Assembly (NCBI GenBank): GCA_009760855.2
Contig: WPIO01000030.1
Coordinates: 4,159,001-4,223,000 of the forward strand
Length of the DNA: 64,000 nucleotides
Origin: Cristatella mucedo
Lineage: Eukaryota > Bryozoa > Phylactolaemata > Cristatellidae
Direction of reading: 5' to 3'
In this document: one piece after another, positions 1 through 11,799 of the stretch
How the letters are laid out: every line of letters begins with the position of its first letter
Position numbering within the stretch: position 1 is the stretch's first letter
Position numbers and translations under genes: made by a program
The notes under the pieces: generated by a model
Told to the model about the DNA's origin: nothing
The model's database searches: none
What the model saw: only the letters and a program-made list of their open reading frames with translations

Positions 1-30
1 TATCTTCTGCACAAAGAATTGAGAGAAGCA

Positions 31-175
31 CAATAATAAAACTTCTATACTTGATAAAGCATCTTCAGAGAACTCAATTTCTAACTAGGTGCTTTACATT
101 TGATACGGCGGAAGCATGATCCAATGGTTAGTGCAAGGCATGCTTGATAAACAAGAATACAATGCAGCCCTCGAT
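31..175 (-). mobile_element. LINE F1 3'-end fragment
   Basis: On the minus strand this is the terminal hairpin and adjoining 3' UTR of LINE family F1. The plus strand shows an A/T-rich tail, then 'cttcagagaactcaatttct', the complement of the AGAGA-loop-TCTCT inner stem, and 'gaagcatgatccaatggtta', which follows the hairpin in other copies. No coding sequence is left. Confidence 0.75.
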
Positions 176-555
176 TTCTCCTCTGACTGCCCTCGACGTC
201 CGTAATTGCATATTCAAAATTTCCGCCTCCATATCGACGTCATGATACTACGCAGATGAGAGGCTGTCTTGAGTGTTGACAGATGCATCATGCCCTCCCA
301 CTGCTACGTTACTTCCGGTTGCGAGAGAACCATTATAGCGAATGAAAAAAGATGAAGCACACAGATTGGCCGCTCCAAGCGGGTATTTGTTCATGAATTA
401 ACGTGTCAATCACCAATCACCCATTCCAAAGGGTTCACAAGTCGAAGGTGTTTCGATGAGTACATCATTCTTCTACAATTCGGTTTTTCAGTACTCGGAT
501 CTGCCACGGAAGAGAAGAGGGAGCAGTCATACTGATGACAGTAACTATTAAAAAT
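176..555. other. No recognised feature
   Basis: Unique-looking sequence between two LINE F1 pieces. I see no ORF of note, no splice-flanked exon and no repeat shared with the rest of the window. Confidence 0.4.
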
Positions 556-1700
556 GATAATATTAAAACAATACAAGGTCATTTGAATAGCGCCGTAAGA
601 GATTTAATCTCTTTCGAGTCGCTTTACACGTATGCTGGAAAATAAGTATGTCAATTGTTAGATGATAAAAAGCATGGACTGCTATATAATGAACAATTCA
701 TAGAAACCTAGCTAATGCTGTGAAGAACGGGTACATTTATAACTCCTTATAAATGTAGCCAAGTTAGCGCATATCGTGACGTCATTCGTAGGTGAGCTTC
801 TGGTTTTAAAAGCATACGAACTAATGGGACGGTCACCAAAGAACACAAGATTGTTCAAGGAACAGCTAAATGACCTGAGTCATAAGTGCTGTTGTTGTGA
901 AGCTAAATCAATTTGTAATTAGTTCTGATGGGTAGCCTGGAGGGAGAGAATGAAGGGACCTACAAGTGAGTGACAGAGCGTTTAAGTAAATACCCTGCTT
1001 GACCGGGAGCCCCTGTAGGTCGGTGAGCATTGTTGTATTGTAGTAATTGCGACTTTCGAGAAGACAGACCTTGCTGATTTCTTGCACCAAGTGCAAGTAT
1101 CCTATTTCATAAGCCGGAAGACCTGCGGTTAGTGAGTTATAAAAGCTGAGATGGGATGCCACAAATGTATGGAGCAACTCGGATGAGGTATGCAAGTCTA
1201 AGTAGGCCTGAACTCTTTCAATGCTACTTTGCTAAAAAAAATACGCAGATTTGACTTTGCAGCGGATATGGTCGTCTAGTGAAAGGTCACTTAGAAACGA
1301 ATCACTTGGATTTTGTGCAGATGCTACACGAGATATGCTGGCCAAGCTCATTTTAGAGTTAGGCTTTCTAATTTCTGACTAACGTTAGGGTAGCCCATAA
1401 CTAGTAAGCTGATTTTATCGTCACTCAATTGTAGAAATTTCGCTGCCATCGAAGTGCAAATCTATAAACGACTTGTTGCGATGGAGTTGAGAGAGTTTGA
1501 TATGCTAGAAGACAGGTACAGATCATAGGCACAGCTACGTATCATCTTCATAGTAATGAAAGCGTATATATTGCGCTTGAGCTAACATTGGCTATGGGGT
1601 TAAATGGGCAAATGGGAGTATAGATAGTGAAGAGAGGTGGACACAGCAGATATCAGGGGAGGAGGTAGCCCATACTTTATAGGCTCCTCGAAGGACTGTG
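556..1700 (-). mobile_element. LINE F1 copy, 3' half, decayed
   Basis: Minus-strand copy of LINE F1. It starts with the 3' hairpin at about 580-625 and runs into the C-terminal RT region. The frame at 1195-908 keeps fragments such as HTFVASHLSFYNSLTAGLPA, the degenerate equivalent of the family's 'FVTSRLDFCNSLLAGLPA' block. Around 1380-1440 the complement of the 'LLVMGKPS' block is visible. Many frameshifts and stops; not functional. It stops near the RT catalytic region, so the 5' half is missing. Confidence 0.75.
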
Positions 1701-1894
1701 ATGACAGTGTGCCGCTTCTTGAAAGGAGAGAGACATCACCATATTTTCAAATCAAACCAAAACATCTGTACTCTTAAGGAAGGCTATGTTTGACCCCACA
1801 GCCTTCCAGCTTAAGACGCTTCCTAGCTTGGCTATGTCTTCTTGTTGTCATCGTATTCCAGTGCAGTGTTGCGAGCTCTGCTTGTATGCCGCTA

Positions 1895-4800
1895 CACATG
1901 GATATAATAATCATAATAATATTATTATTACTACATTTTGTATATCTCCCTCAGAAAATGCTATCCCTTTCTAGCCAATTTACGTTTCCTGCAAAGGAAG
2001 CATGATCGTATGGTTAGTGTTAGCAGGCTAAATGACAACAAGCATACCATTGTTAAGTTTGACATCCACAGGGTCAGCATGCTAATATGGCGAGTAGCAC
2101 CATGCACCTTGTAAACACGAGTAAGAACATGGAAGACGAATCGTACGGAACCACTAAATGCAGTGACAAATTGATGCGTTTTTGAATTCTTTTTAAATGT
2201 GCCCTTGTCAGGGGATACAAGTTGAAGTGAGTTCCAGGCTCTGGGAGTATACGAAACATAGGTACACTCTCAAAAGCATTTTAGGTACGAGGTATAGTAA
2301 ACGATTACATTCCAAAAAACAAGCGGTACGATGCTTAGCATGGTGGGCGAGTAGATCTGATAAGTAGACGGGAAACAAAGAATACAGGGACCTAAAAGTG
2401 AGTGACAGAATCTTGGAAGTCGGTGGGTTGTTTGACTGAGAACCAGTGCAGATCGGTGAGAAGTGGTGTGATGTGGCAACTGCGACGCTCACGACAGACA
2501 AGCATACTCGCAGAGTTTTTCACAAGCTGTAAGAGCCCAATTTCAAAGGATGGTAGACCACCAGCATGCACTAAGTTACAGAAGCCAAGAGGAGATGTCA
2601 CAAATGCATGGACCAACTTAGATGTGGTATCCCTGTCTAAACAAGCCGCAATTTTTTTCGTCCTGCTATGTTGCTGAAAGTAAGCAGACCTAACTGTGAA
2701 GCTGATGCAGTAGTCCAAAAAAGGTCACTTTGAAACAGGACACCTAGATTTCGTGCAGATTCAGCAGGATATAAGCTGGCAGAGCCGATTTTGAGCGTCA
2801 GTATTTCCGATTTCTGAATCACACCTGGCTTGCCCACAACCAGTAAGTTGGTTTTTATCATCATTCTATTTAAGAAAGTTTGCTGCCATCCATGTGCGAA
2901 TGACATCAATACATGCAGGAAGGGAGTTGAAACAATTGGGCAGGCTAGAGGAATGGTAGTGATCAAAGCAAAGGTACAACTGAGTGTCATCCGCATAGAA
3001 GTGAAAGCCTAGATTGTGCCTCGCTATCACATTGGCAAGAATGAGAGTATAAACCGTGAAAAGCACCGAACTAAGCACAGAGCCCTGAGGTATCCCATAC
3101 TTCAGGTGTTCCACGGATGATTCGCGTCAGCTCACATCAGTACTCTGGAGTCTCACACTGACAGAGGACATGAACCAGTGTAGTGCAGTCTCAGTGATAC
3201 CCAGGCGAGATGAGAGGCGCTCGACAAGGGCTTTGGGATCGATAGTATCAAAAGCTACCGAAAGATCGAGCAAAAAAAGTAGAGAGACTCTCCTTAAGTC
3301 TGATTCCTAAGTAGGTCGTTATACACCTAAAGCAATGCTTACTCTGTGGGGGGAGTGATTAGATCTAAAATCAGACAGATCGAAAAGTTACTAGTCAGGT
3401 TTGAAATTTCAACTCATGATGTCAGCTAACCTACCACAATGTATTTCAGTGTAGTTAATAGGAACGGTAGAATGGAGAATGGGCGGGTCGCTCAAGTTTT
3501 CTAGGTCTAGTGGTACTTTCTTATGTAGTGGCTTAAGTACAGCCTTTTTATAGGTGCTGTACATGACCTGAGGATAGCGACAGATTTCTGATGTTAGTTA
3601 TGCATGGCAGCAGCAGATCTAAGCATCGTAGAAGCAGGACAGTGGGAATAGGGTCCAAAGGGCTAGTTGTCTTCTTTGATTGGGATAAAAGCTTCAGAAC
3701 GAGGTCATTAGTGACTTCCTTGAACAAAATACTAGAGTGCAGCATGGAATAGAGGGACATGATTCCAGTGGGGTGGCTGCCACCCTAGGGATTGACTCCT
3801 TATCTTGTCTATCTTGTTGACAAAGAAGCTAGATAAGCGATCAGCTAGATCGTAACAAGGGCACTAGGTAAGCAGCTAACCTTTTTGAGTGGTTAAGGAG
3901 CTGGTTGATCGTAAGACATCAGCATTTTCGGATTGCGCACCCGTGATTAAACAATGTTTTTTCTTTACAGAAGCTAGACTTGGCCGATATTTGGATTGAT
4001 TGGTATGATAAACAGTAGTCCTCGTATGCTTTTCGATGGACTGTGAGTCCTCATCTTTTGTATGGTTTTTAAAGCTAGCGCTTAGTAGACCTAGCTAGTC
4101 TATCGTTCGAGGTAAACCGTCGGCAGCTGGGTCGAGAGCGCATAGTACGCTTAGTCATAGGTGCAAACTCGTCGAGTATGTCAGCTAGTGTGATGTGGTA
4201 GCAATTTACAAATGTTGACACGTCAGAAGGGGGATTGAGCCACTAACGCGAAACAGACATTCTTGTTTGGACAGCATCGATGTCAAGGGTCTTTAGGTTT
4301 TGCGATTCACATGTAATTTTAGATGATGAGGAGAGTGGGGTACACATTGTAGACTGAATGAGATCAGTATATGGCCAGACTAGTAGAATTTGTTATCAGT
4401 AGGTGCTAGCATGCAGCTTTAATACAAAATCTGGTTGAATGTGTGACCATCGATGTGAATGGGGTCATGCACATGAGCCATATGAAAAAATGAGTCAGTC
4501 AGTAATCGAAATTCGGTGCTGAAGACGTCAGATAAGTTATCAAAAATGAACCTTGAAAATCACCCCAAATGAGGAAAGATCAATTCCCTGCTCACAGAAT
4601 CAAAATGAGATCAGACAAATCTGAGATAAAAGGACTTGGTACCTGAGAGGCGATATCTACTGTCATCATTAGCAGCTTATTGTCAGACGAACTCATAACA
4701 ATAGATTTGAAAGACTGCTTAGAGGGATCTGAAACGGCCTGGAAATGAAGGGTGAGCCTGTGATAACAGCGACTCTACAATCAGTGTTGATAGATGCAGG

Positions 4801-5225
4801 GGTATGCGAGAAGGAAAAGTCTATTGGGGATGCATCGTCTGTGGTCGGCCGGATGAGTCGATTTTAGCCAGGACTCGGTTTAGCACTCCGAGCAGGTTGA
4901 TACCTTTTTAGAAACAATGTCGCTAATTAATAGGAGTTTATTGCACATTGAGCAAGGATTCCAAAGACAAGCCTTAAGGTTGGGCCGCCGAAGTTATAGC
5001 AGGTCTGATGAGTACTAAGTTGGAGAGATTCAATGTAGCACACGAGGGAGATCGCTCAAGGCGGTTAGAGAAAATGCAAGGAATTGCCATCGAGTGGTGC
5101 CTCCGGTCTTGGCCCCAGAGCACGCACTACTCGGCGCTTTTTATGGTAATGCACAATTCACAGACCTTACCAACAGAAACCTCATACATAAATGCATTTG
5201 AACAGCGACAATGAAACGAGAATAG
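1895..5225 (-). mobile_element. LINE F1, nearly full-length, broken (L2/CR1-like)
   Basis: The longest uninterrupted F1 copy, minus strand, with its 3' (ATT)n-hairpin end at 1895-1990. Going toward its 5' end I see: C-terminal RT block (2718-2210); RT catalytic motif [14 protein letters not shown] in the frame at 3114-2866, preceded by GIPQGSVLSSVLF; the region around 'DPIPTVLLLRCLDLLLP' (3760-3548); then the APE endonuclease. In the complement of about 4560-4430 the stretch HVHDPIHIDGHTFN matches the endonuclease 'PTHxxGHxLD' motif, and near 4960-4850 'CNKLLLISDIV' and 'ESWLKSTHP' match its N-terminal 'TETWL' block. Every domain is broken by stops or frameshifts. Such elements move by target-primed reverse transcription. 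Assignment to the L2/CR1 group rests on motif style and the 3' hairpin. Confidence 0.85.
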
Positions 5226-5455
5226 ATAGGCACGAGCGTACCTATTAAGTGGGTTACTAGCAGCTGCAAAATCAGATGCTGCTGCTACTGGCTAAGCTAA
5301 TCCAGCCCCAAGCAGCAAGCGTTTAGATGTCCACGGGCATGGAATTTTTTATTTGCTACGGTCAAGCAACAATCAGATAAGCTTTACAAGGTCTTAGCTC
5401 TATCGAATTCCGTATAGAATGTTCGTAAAAAGTTTGATTTGATCGTGCATACTTT
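5226..5455. other. No recognised feature
   Basis: Between the 5' end of the long F1 copy and the next F1 tail. The 5' end of the LINE may extend somewhat into it, but I cannot align it to another copy. Confidence 0.3.
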
Positions 5456-5531
5456 GTGCCAAATGTAAAGCGCCTTGAAAGAGATTGAGTTCTCCGAGGG
5501 TGCTTTATCAAATGCATTATCATTACTATTA
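5456..5531 (+). mobile_element. LINE F1 3' tail (plus strand)
   Basis: Plus-strand F1 terminal hairpin: outer stem GCGCCTT...GGGTGCTT, inner stem AGAGATTGAGTTCTC, then 'atcaaatgcattatcattac'. Only the last ~75 bp are present, a severe 5' truncation typical of LINE insertions. Confidence 0.75.
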
Positions 5532-5964
5532 ATTTTGGAAAGAGAATCCTGCAACAGAAGTGCTAGTGCGCGCTTGATGTCGGGAGACGAGAATTTAAAA
5601 TCTAGATTAAAAAGCTCACTCTGAGACCCAAAGGCCCTAGGCCTAGACTTGATATCTTAAACACCGTATTGGCCATCAAAGACGAGTCCTCTAAGTACGA
5701 TTTTTAATTGCATAATCGCTCATAGCCTCTTCACGAGCATCAGTAAAGAGCTCATCTTCAGCCATGGGTGGGTAGGTTGGGTGTAACGGTTGGTCTTTGC
5801 ACATAGCTTTTGCAGTCAACTGCCGCTTTAAAACAGTTGCACTTCTATATCCTTGCACGTTCAGAGATGCAGAGGTCATCCATTGCAGCTGCTATCAAGC
5901 TACAGGCCCGACCAATTTGGAGGTAATAGTTGTAGTTATCAAGCATGATAACACTCACCTTTCA
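5532..5964. other. No recognised feature
   Basis: Spacer between two F1 tails. Short open frames on both strands overlap each other and show no motif. Confidence 0.35.
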
Positions 5965-6052
5965 ATCATGTTTCCTTCGCCGCAAATGTTAAGCGCCTAG
6001 AAAGAGATTTGAGTTCTTTGAGGGCGCTTTATCAAGTGTATTATTATTATTA
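5965..6052 (+). mobile_element. LINE F1 3' tail (plus strand)
   Basis: Plus-strand F1 hairpin ('gcgcctagaaagagatttga...gggcgctttatcaag') ending in (ATT)n. Only the 3' end is present. Confidence 0.75.
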
Positions 6053-6174
6053 TGAATTAGACTTGAACTGTACTAGTCGCTTTGGCTTTCAGTTGATTCC
6101 TGAACGATCAGCAGCTGCTTTACACTTCCAGAAGTTTAAAGTCGCAGCAAGCCATTTCTTTTAAGCCCGGAGCC

Positions 6175-6562
6175 GGCAGCCACCAAGCAACAGATCGACT
6201 TCAAGGTTTTGTCGCTCATATTTAGGTCACTTCATTCTTTGGCTCCAGCCTATCTCTCAGATCTACTCCCCCACCAGGCTACTCGTCGTACCACCAGCAT
6301 TTCGGAATCCATCAGTTTACAAATACCTTGTACAAACTTCCAATCCTTTGGAGACCATGCATTTAGTTCGTATGCTCCCAAAGCCTAGAACTCATTCTCG
6401 ACTTTCGTCACAACATCCCCTGACTTGACCACATTTAAAAAGAGCTTAACAACACACCTATTTAGGATATTCGTCCTTCATGTGCTTACGCATGCTGAAC
6501 TGTGCATGCTTGAATTCTGAGGGCATTTATCAAGTGCATTATTATTATTATTATTATATATT
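6175..6562 (+). mobile_element. LINE F1 3' fragment
   Basis: Plus-strand, 5'-truncated F1 copy. It begins in the C-terminal RT region (translation resembles 'KQRIDFKVL...LRSLHSLAPAYLSDLLP') and continues through 'NLKSFGDHAFSSYAPKA' to a tail ending in (ATT)n. The inner hairpin is partly deleted near 6500. Broken by stops. Confidence 0.8.
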
Positions 6563-7655
6563 TCTAACCATTTCGGCGTGCAATCACTAATTCTGGCTCC
6601 GGAAAGTGCACACCTGGCCATAACATCAAAAAGACAGGCAGCTCATCGATCACATCCACAAGAGCAGAAGCAGCCACGCGAATCACCCAAACCTGCAGCA
6701 TTTGCATTTGCTGAGGCAGGTATGTATTTAGCACTTCAATATCTGACAGGTCCCAAACAAAGAATAAACCATATGCATGATCTGGCTCGCACATGTATCA
6801 AAATAAGTCACTGGCAAGTGGGTTCGAAAGTCCCATTCAACTAGCAGTGCTATGTCCAAAACATAAAAACAGGGCCGCAAACCATTCGCGGGAGCATAGC
6901 ACCTCAATACACAGTGCATACAATAAACCGACCTAGAGACCATCTTCAATACCATGCACTACAATAGGAATATTGATGTGGTACACACCACGCACATGGC
7001 TCAACAATAAATTAAAGTACCTGGCTATCGAGTTGGGAATGGTCACCTGAGCTTCTTTCCTAATGAAGCTGGCAAGAGGCAACCAGCACTAGGTTTTCAG
7101 ACAACTTAGCGGTATGCTAACAGGCACGATCTGACATCTATGGGTTCAGGAAAGTATCAAAAGCTCAACGTAAGTTTTAAAAACCATTAAGTTTATGGGG
7201 AAGAACGCGATTCGTTATGGAACACAAGTCTTCTTCAAGACATCACGAAGCACCATGAGTTCGGCATACACCTCTTCTGATACTTGCACTGACAGTGGCT
7301 GCTCGAACTACAACCAAATCAAAAAAGCTATATAATGCGACTCAGCTACAACGAGGTCATTATCGAATCAAGGTACTACAAAGAAAATGTGAACTACTGG
7401 TTAGGTAAAACACCACCTTAGCCACCGGTCGATGTCACTCTATCGTGGCTCTATGGGGTTCAAGCCTGTCGACTGGGCGAGTAACTGCATCACTGCCACA
7501 CCGGATTCGTCAACAAGTACTTCGCTCAAGTTCTTGGTGGCTGGCTAATAAAATTAGACTTCATAGCTCAGATAATCTGCTATGGAATATATTTGACAGC
7601 AATATAACGATCCGAAGCACACTGCAGGGCAAGTGAAGCAGTTTTTTAAGAATCC
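6563..7655. other. No recognised feature
   Basis: About 1.1 kb with no repeat from the other families and no exon I can support. Open frames at 6564-6955 overlap on both strands and look incidental. Confidence 0.4.
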
Positions 7656-7818
7656 TTTTTAATAATAACAATATAATTAATTTGTATAGCACCCCAAGAG
7701 AACTTCATCTCTATTCAGACGCTTCACATTTGCCACGAGGCTCGAGCCTCCTAACTAGGCCAGACCTTGGCCGGAGTGAGCATCTTAACCAATGGGCCAA
7801 ACTAGCTTGTTTGGTGCT
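7656..7818 (-). mobile_element. SINE-B, minus strand
   Basis: Antisense SINE-B copy. The LINE F1-like 3' end comes first on the plus strand ('tttgtatagcaccccaagag...cgcttcacat'), followed by the tRNA-derived head: 'gaggctcgagcctc' is the complement of the B box and 'ttaaccaatgggccaaacta' lies toward the A box. It matches the copies at 13680 and 28436. Confidence 0.7.
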
Positions 7819-8493
7819 GAGCCACAAGACCCAGCAAGTTCCCTGATTTGACCCTATAATATAGAGCTATGTAGCGACAGGCGGTTAGGTGAGGTCTTCG
7901 GCCTACAACACCAGTGCCTGATCTTTTCGGTAAAACTCAGGCTCTGTGGAATGTGCCACAGAGAATAGACGAGGGAGAACCTGGTGACCTATATGGTGGC
8001 CAGACACGGGAGGTCATACAGAATCTTGATGGGACGCTGGCACACTTAACCCACCCATACCAACAGCATATGCGTTTTATTTTTAGCACTGTCAATAAAT
8101 ATTTTCTCATACTATGTATAATTTGATCACGCCTGTAATCGTAGAAAAATCTCTTATTACAATAACAAATTTATAGATACAGCTGCTTCGGCCATAGTGT
8201 AAGGATTTTGTTTATGCCGAGTGTATGTAGCCACAATTAAGTGCAGGATCTTTAAAGCTATCGTCATAAGCGACCCCAGTTTTTCAGAGTAATGGTTGTG
8301 TAATTACTGTGAGATACAGTATGGTCGCAAATGATTTCAAACCTTTCCTGGAAGTCTCAGCTTGGGGGCTGGTCCATTAAACAGGTCAGTCAGTGCCTGA
8401 GTCAGACTAGCAGTTGGTGAGGGGGAATATGAGGAGAAGCAGAGGCCACAGCCGGATCGCTGCAGCAGCACGTCCAAAGATGTCCCAGCTGTG
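7819..8493. other. No recognised feature
   Basis: Spacer between SINE-B and SINE-A. A 70-codon open frame at 7914-8126 has no motif or splice context that I can defend. Confidence 0.35.
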
Positions 8494-8645
8494 ATGTCTC
8501 ACTAGGTAAGGCGGTTGCTTTTCACGACCTCGGCCCCGAGGTTCGTGGTTTCGAACCATGTGATGGGCGATCCTTTATCACCACTGCAAGCGATGGTGTA
8601 AAGGCTCTTCGGTCGCTATACAAAAGAGGCTTTTAAATCAGCTGT
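8494..8645 (+). mobile_element. SINE-A (tRNA-derived)
   Basis: tRNA-like head with A-box-like 'ctaggtaaggcggttgcttt' and B-box-like 'ggtttcgaaccatg', then the SINE-A body with 'aaggctcttcggtcgctata' and 'caaaagaggcttttaaatca'. The same head plus body recurs at 20955, 27728, 42325, 47512(-), 50312 and 52765(-). Such elements are transcribed by RNA polymerase III and depend on LINE enzymes. Confidence 0.75.
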
Positions 8646-9524
8646 TCAGGAAAACATAGGCAGCAACCGGTCTCAGGTTAAGGAATGTCAATGCAGAGGT
8701 GCAGAAATATTCCAAGGACCCAATTCCTTTGGCAATACGTTGCTGAGAAGTCAGGTCATTGCTAAAGACCCCGAAATATGCTACATTGATCAGTATCAAG
8801 TGTCAGAATTGAAGTTCAGCTATGAGTAAGTTTATGTGTATTTGTGACGGTGGTTTTCCGAAGAGCAAGACAACTTTACAAAAAATAAGCAGAGCTCAAA
8901 GCTTTTGACGTCTTTAGACATCCATGCATACAATCCTCCTCCTTTTACAGCCTGTACACAAAGCATTAAGGAAGATATATTCTCTACCGGCTGGAGACTG
9001 TCTCCTGCAAAGACTAGAGCAACAAACAACTACAGCACAATGGCTTGCTCTGCTAAACCCATTTTCGGTAAACTGCTGATGCTTTATACATGGCACATAT
9101 ACTAGGTACTGATGAATAACCACTCGATGAGCTTCCACCTTGGCTAATGGCACAGTGAAACTTACAAAGCCTAAAATATACTGCAAAACAAAACTGCAAA
9201 TGAAACAGTGCTTGCTGCAGAAGAATTAACACAAAATAAATGAGTGGATAATGAGCCCTGATGGGACGAGGGAGCTTCAGAAGAACGTAACATACCCTAA
9301 TCGAAAGCGATCCACTGCACTATGGTTGCTGCAGATTGAACTGTTCACTCTAACTTGATAGCTGCTGTCGCAGCAAAATTTCTTTGTTTTTACAAGGTCT
9401 GCATTTACTCCAGTCGAGTCCGAAGCAGCCCTACAACCATCGTCTGCATCGACCTAAAACGATTTGCTACACTCCTACCCAGCACTGATAGATGCAAAAC
9501 CATGCCATCAGGTAAAACACACTA
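8646..9524. other. No recognised feature
   Basis: Overlapping short open frames on both strands at 8832-9186, none with a motif. The end of the interval may already belong to the gypsy relic. Confidence 0.35.
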
Positions 9525-10400
9525 TCACACACCCCATTTTAACTAGTGAGCCTCCCGTGTGGCCCCGAGCACGGCACCTGGATTATGTGAAACTCTGCCA
9601 CGAAAACGCCGCGTTTGACGCCCTCCTAGAAGCCGGACCTTCTATCAGTGAATACATGCCCTGCAAACGTAACCGAAGCTTGACAGCACATGGCAGCCCA
9701 GCAGGGATTACAGGGCACACAACATCACCACATCGGATCGCTACCCCTGCCTAACACACAGGCGTTAATAGCGACACTAGCAGCGAAGCACATTTTCTCC
9801 AAGATGGACTTCGTCTGCTTGTACCATCCAACTCCCATGGCTCCGGCCGACATAGTAAGATCACAGTAACCACACCTTTTGGTTTCTTCGAATACATACG
9901 CTTGCCATTTCTTTTTTGCAAAAATGCACAGACTTTCCTACCATTGATTGACCTGGTATTGACCTTATTGACCGTTTATTGACCTAGTATTTCCTGCCGT
10001 TTATTGACCACTGATGGAGTTTAATTTTCGCTTTACCTATGTCAACGATATTTTAATTTAAAGCACTTCCAAAGCTGAGCATGAGACCTACCTGCGTTTG
10101 TTGTTCGAGCTTCCAGAAGTTGGCATTGTATAGAACCTGGACAAATGTGTATACGGTGTTCAAAATATGCACTTCCTGGATAACATCGTCCCTGAGGCTA
10201 GCATTACGCCTAACCCTGCTTGAGTTGAAGCCATCAAAACCTTTCCCAAGCCTAAGTCTGTTCGACCGCTATGCTGCCTCTTGGGGATGGTAACATTCTA
10301 TCACAGTTTCCTCCACCAATGTGCTGATGTGCTCCGCCCATTCTATGCAGAACTTACGCCTCAGTCACGAAAGCGCTCTAATACCCTGCTGGGACCATCA
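9525..10400 (+). mobile_element. Ty3/gypsy pol relic, RT part
   Basis: Degenerate reverse transcriptase of a Ty3/gypsy-type LTR element. The frame from about 9540 has 'PPVWPRARHLDYVKL', the segment just before the RT domain in these elements. Near 9800 a 'FSKMDFVCLYHPTPMAP' block is visible, at about 9870 'TPFGFFEYIRLPF', at about 10040 the catalytic-site region 'YVNDILI' (family FADDIL/YVDDIL), and at 10281 'GMVTFYHSFLHQCADVLRPF'. Many stops and frameshifts. The RNase H part is not found before the LINE at 10443. The relic resumes at 11800. Confidence 0.75.
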
Positions 10401-10442
10401 TGCGTGTTGTTAGTGATAGCATGCCCAATAAATAACAAGAAT

Positions 10443-11778
10443 AACGTGGTTAGGGGTGACGTGTACAGGGTTAGCCTGTAAGCAAGTATAGTCAGTGGCA
10501 GCAATGACAGTGTCAGCACGCTTAAGCACATAAAAGAACAAATTACAAGGACTCAAAAAGTTCTGTCGTAAATATATGCGTTTTTAGTTTCTTTTTTATG
10601 TGGTCAAGTCAAGGGATGTCGAGACGTCAGTCGGGAGTGAGCTCCAGGCTTTGGGAGCATACGAACTAAAGGCATGGCCTCCAAAGGATTTGAGGTTTGT
10701 ATGCGTAAACATTAAAATTCAGAAAGGAGGGTGACACGATGCTTAGCCTGGTAGGGCAGTAGATCTGATAAGTAGGCTCGAGCAAAAGAATTAAGGAACC
10801 TGAAAGTGAGTGACAAAAACCTTGAAGTCGATGGGTTGCTTGACTGGTAGCGATTGCAGGTCGGCGAGAAGTGGTGTGATGTGACACCTGCGACACTCAC
10901 GACAGACAAGCCCAGCGGCAGTTTTGCACCAGCTGTAAGCGCCTGAGTGAACAGGCCGGTAGACAAGCAAGCAGTGAGTTACAGAAGTCAAGACAGATGT
11001 CATAAATGCATAGACCAATTTAGATGTGATATCCCTGTCTAAACAAGACCAAATTTGACAGTGGACCTGACGTGGTCGTCAAATGAACAGTCCCTTTGGA
11101 ACGGGACGCATAGATCTCGTGCAGATTCAACAGGACGTGCTGGCAGAACCGATTTTGAGCACTGAACTTTCCAATTTCTGACTCACACTTGGCTTGCCCA
11201 TAACGAGTAAGTTGGTTTTATCATCATTCAATTTAAGAAAGTTTGTTGCAATCCATGTGCAGCTATCATCAATACATGCAGCAAGGTAGCTGGTAGAATT
11301 GGGCATGCTGGAGGGCTGGGAGTGACCAAAGCAAAGGTACAACTGAGTGTTATCAGCATAAAAGTGAAAGCCTAGATTGTTCTTGGAAATCACATCAGCA
11401 AGAAGGAGAGTACAAACCGTGAAAAGAATGGAACTAAGCACAGAGCTCTGAAGTATGCCATATCTCAGAGGTTCGTCTGATGATTTGTGTCTGTTCATAT
11501 CAATACTCTGGAGTCTCCCACTGAGATAGGACTTGAACCAGTACACTGCACTCCCAGTGATGCCCGGGTAAGATGAGAGGCACTCCAGAAGGACTTTGGG
11601 ATCGATAGTATCAAATGCTGTCGAAAGATCGAACAAAACAAGCAGAGAGATCCTACCTAAGTTTGCATTCCTAAGTATGTCGTCATACACACAAAGCAAT
11701 GCTGACTGTGGATTAGCTCTGAAAATGATCACAGATACGATACACAGGATCCATAGATCTATTAATCATCAGTAGGAT
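10443..11778 (-). mobile_element. LINE F1 copy lying inside the gypsy relic
   Basis: Minus-strand F1 copy lacking the terminal hairpin. The frame 11732-11127 (about 200 codons) covers much of the RT: 'LLVLFDLSTAFDTIDPKVLL', then 'GILQSSVLSSILF' (PQGSVLGP block, changed), then 'FHFYADNTQLYLCF', where the second catalytic Asp is Asn, so the enzyme is dead in this copy. C-terminal blocks follow at 11018-10640 in other frames. Both sides carry pieces of the same gypsy pol. Confidence 0.85.
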
Positions 11779-11799
11779 CATAAATGATCCCCGTGATTT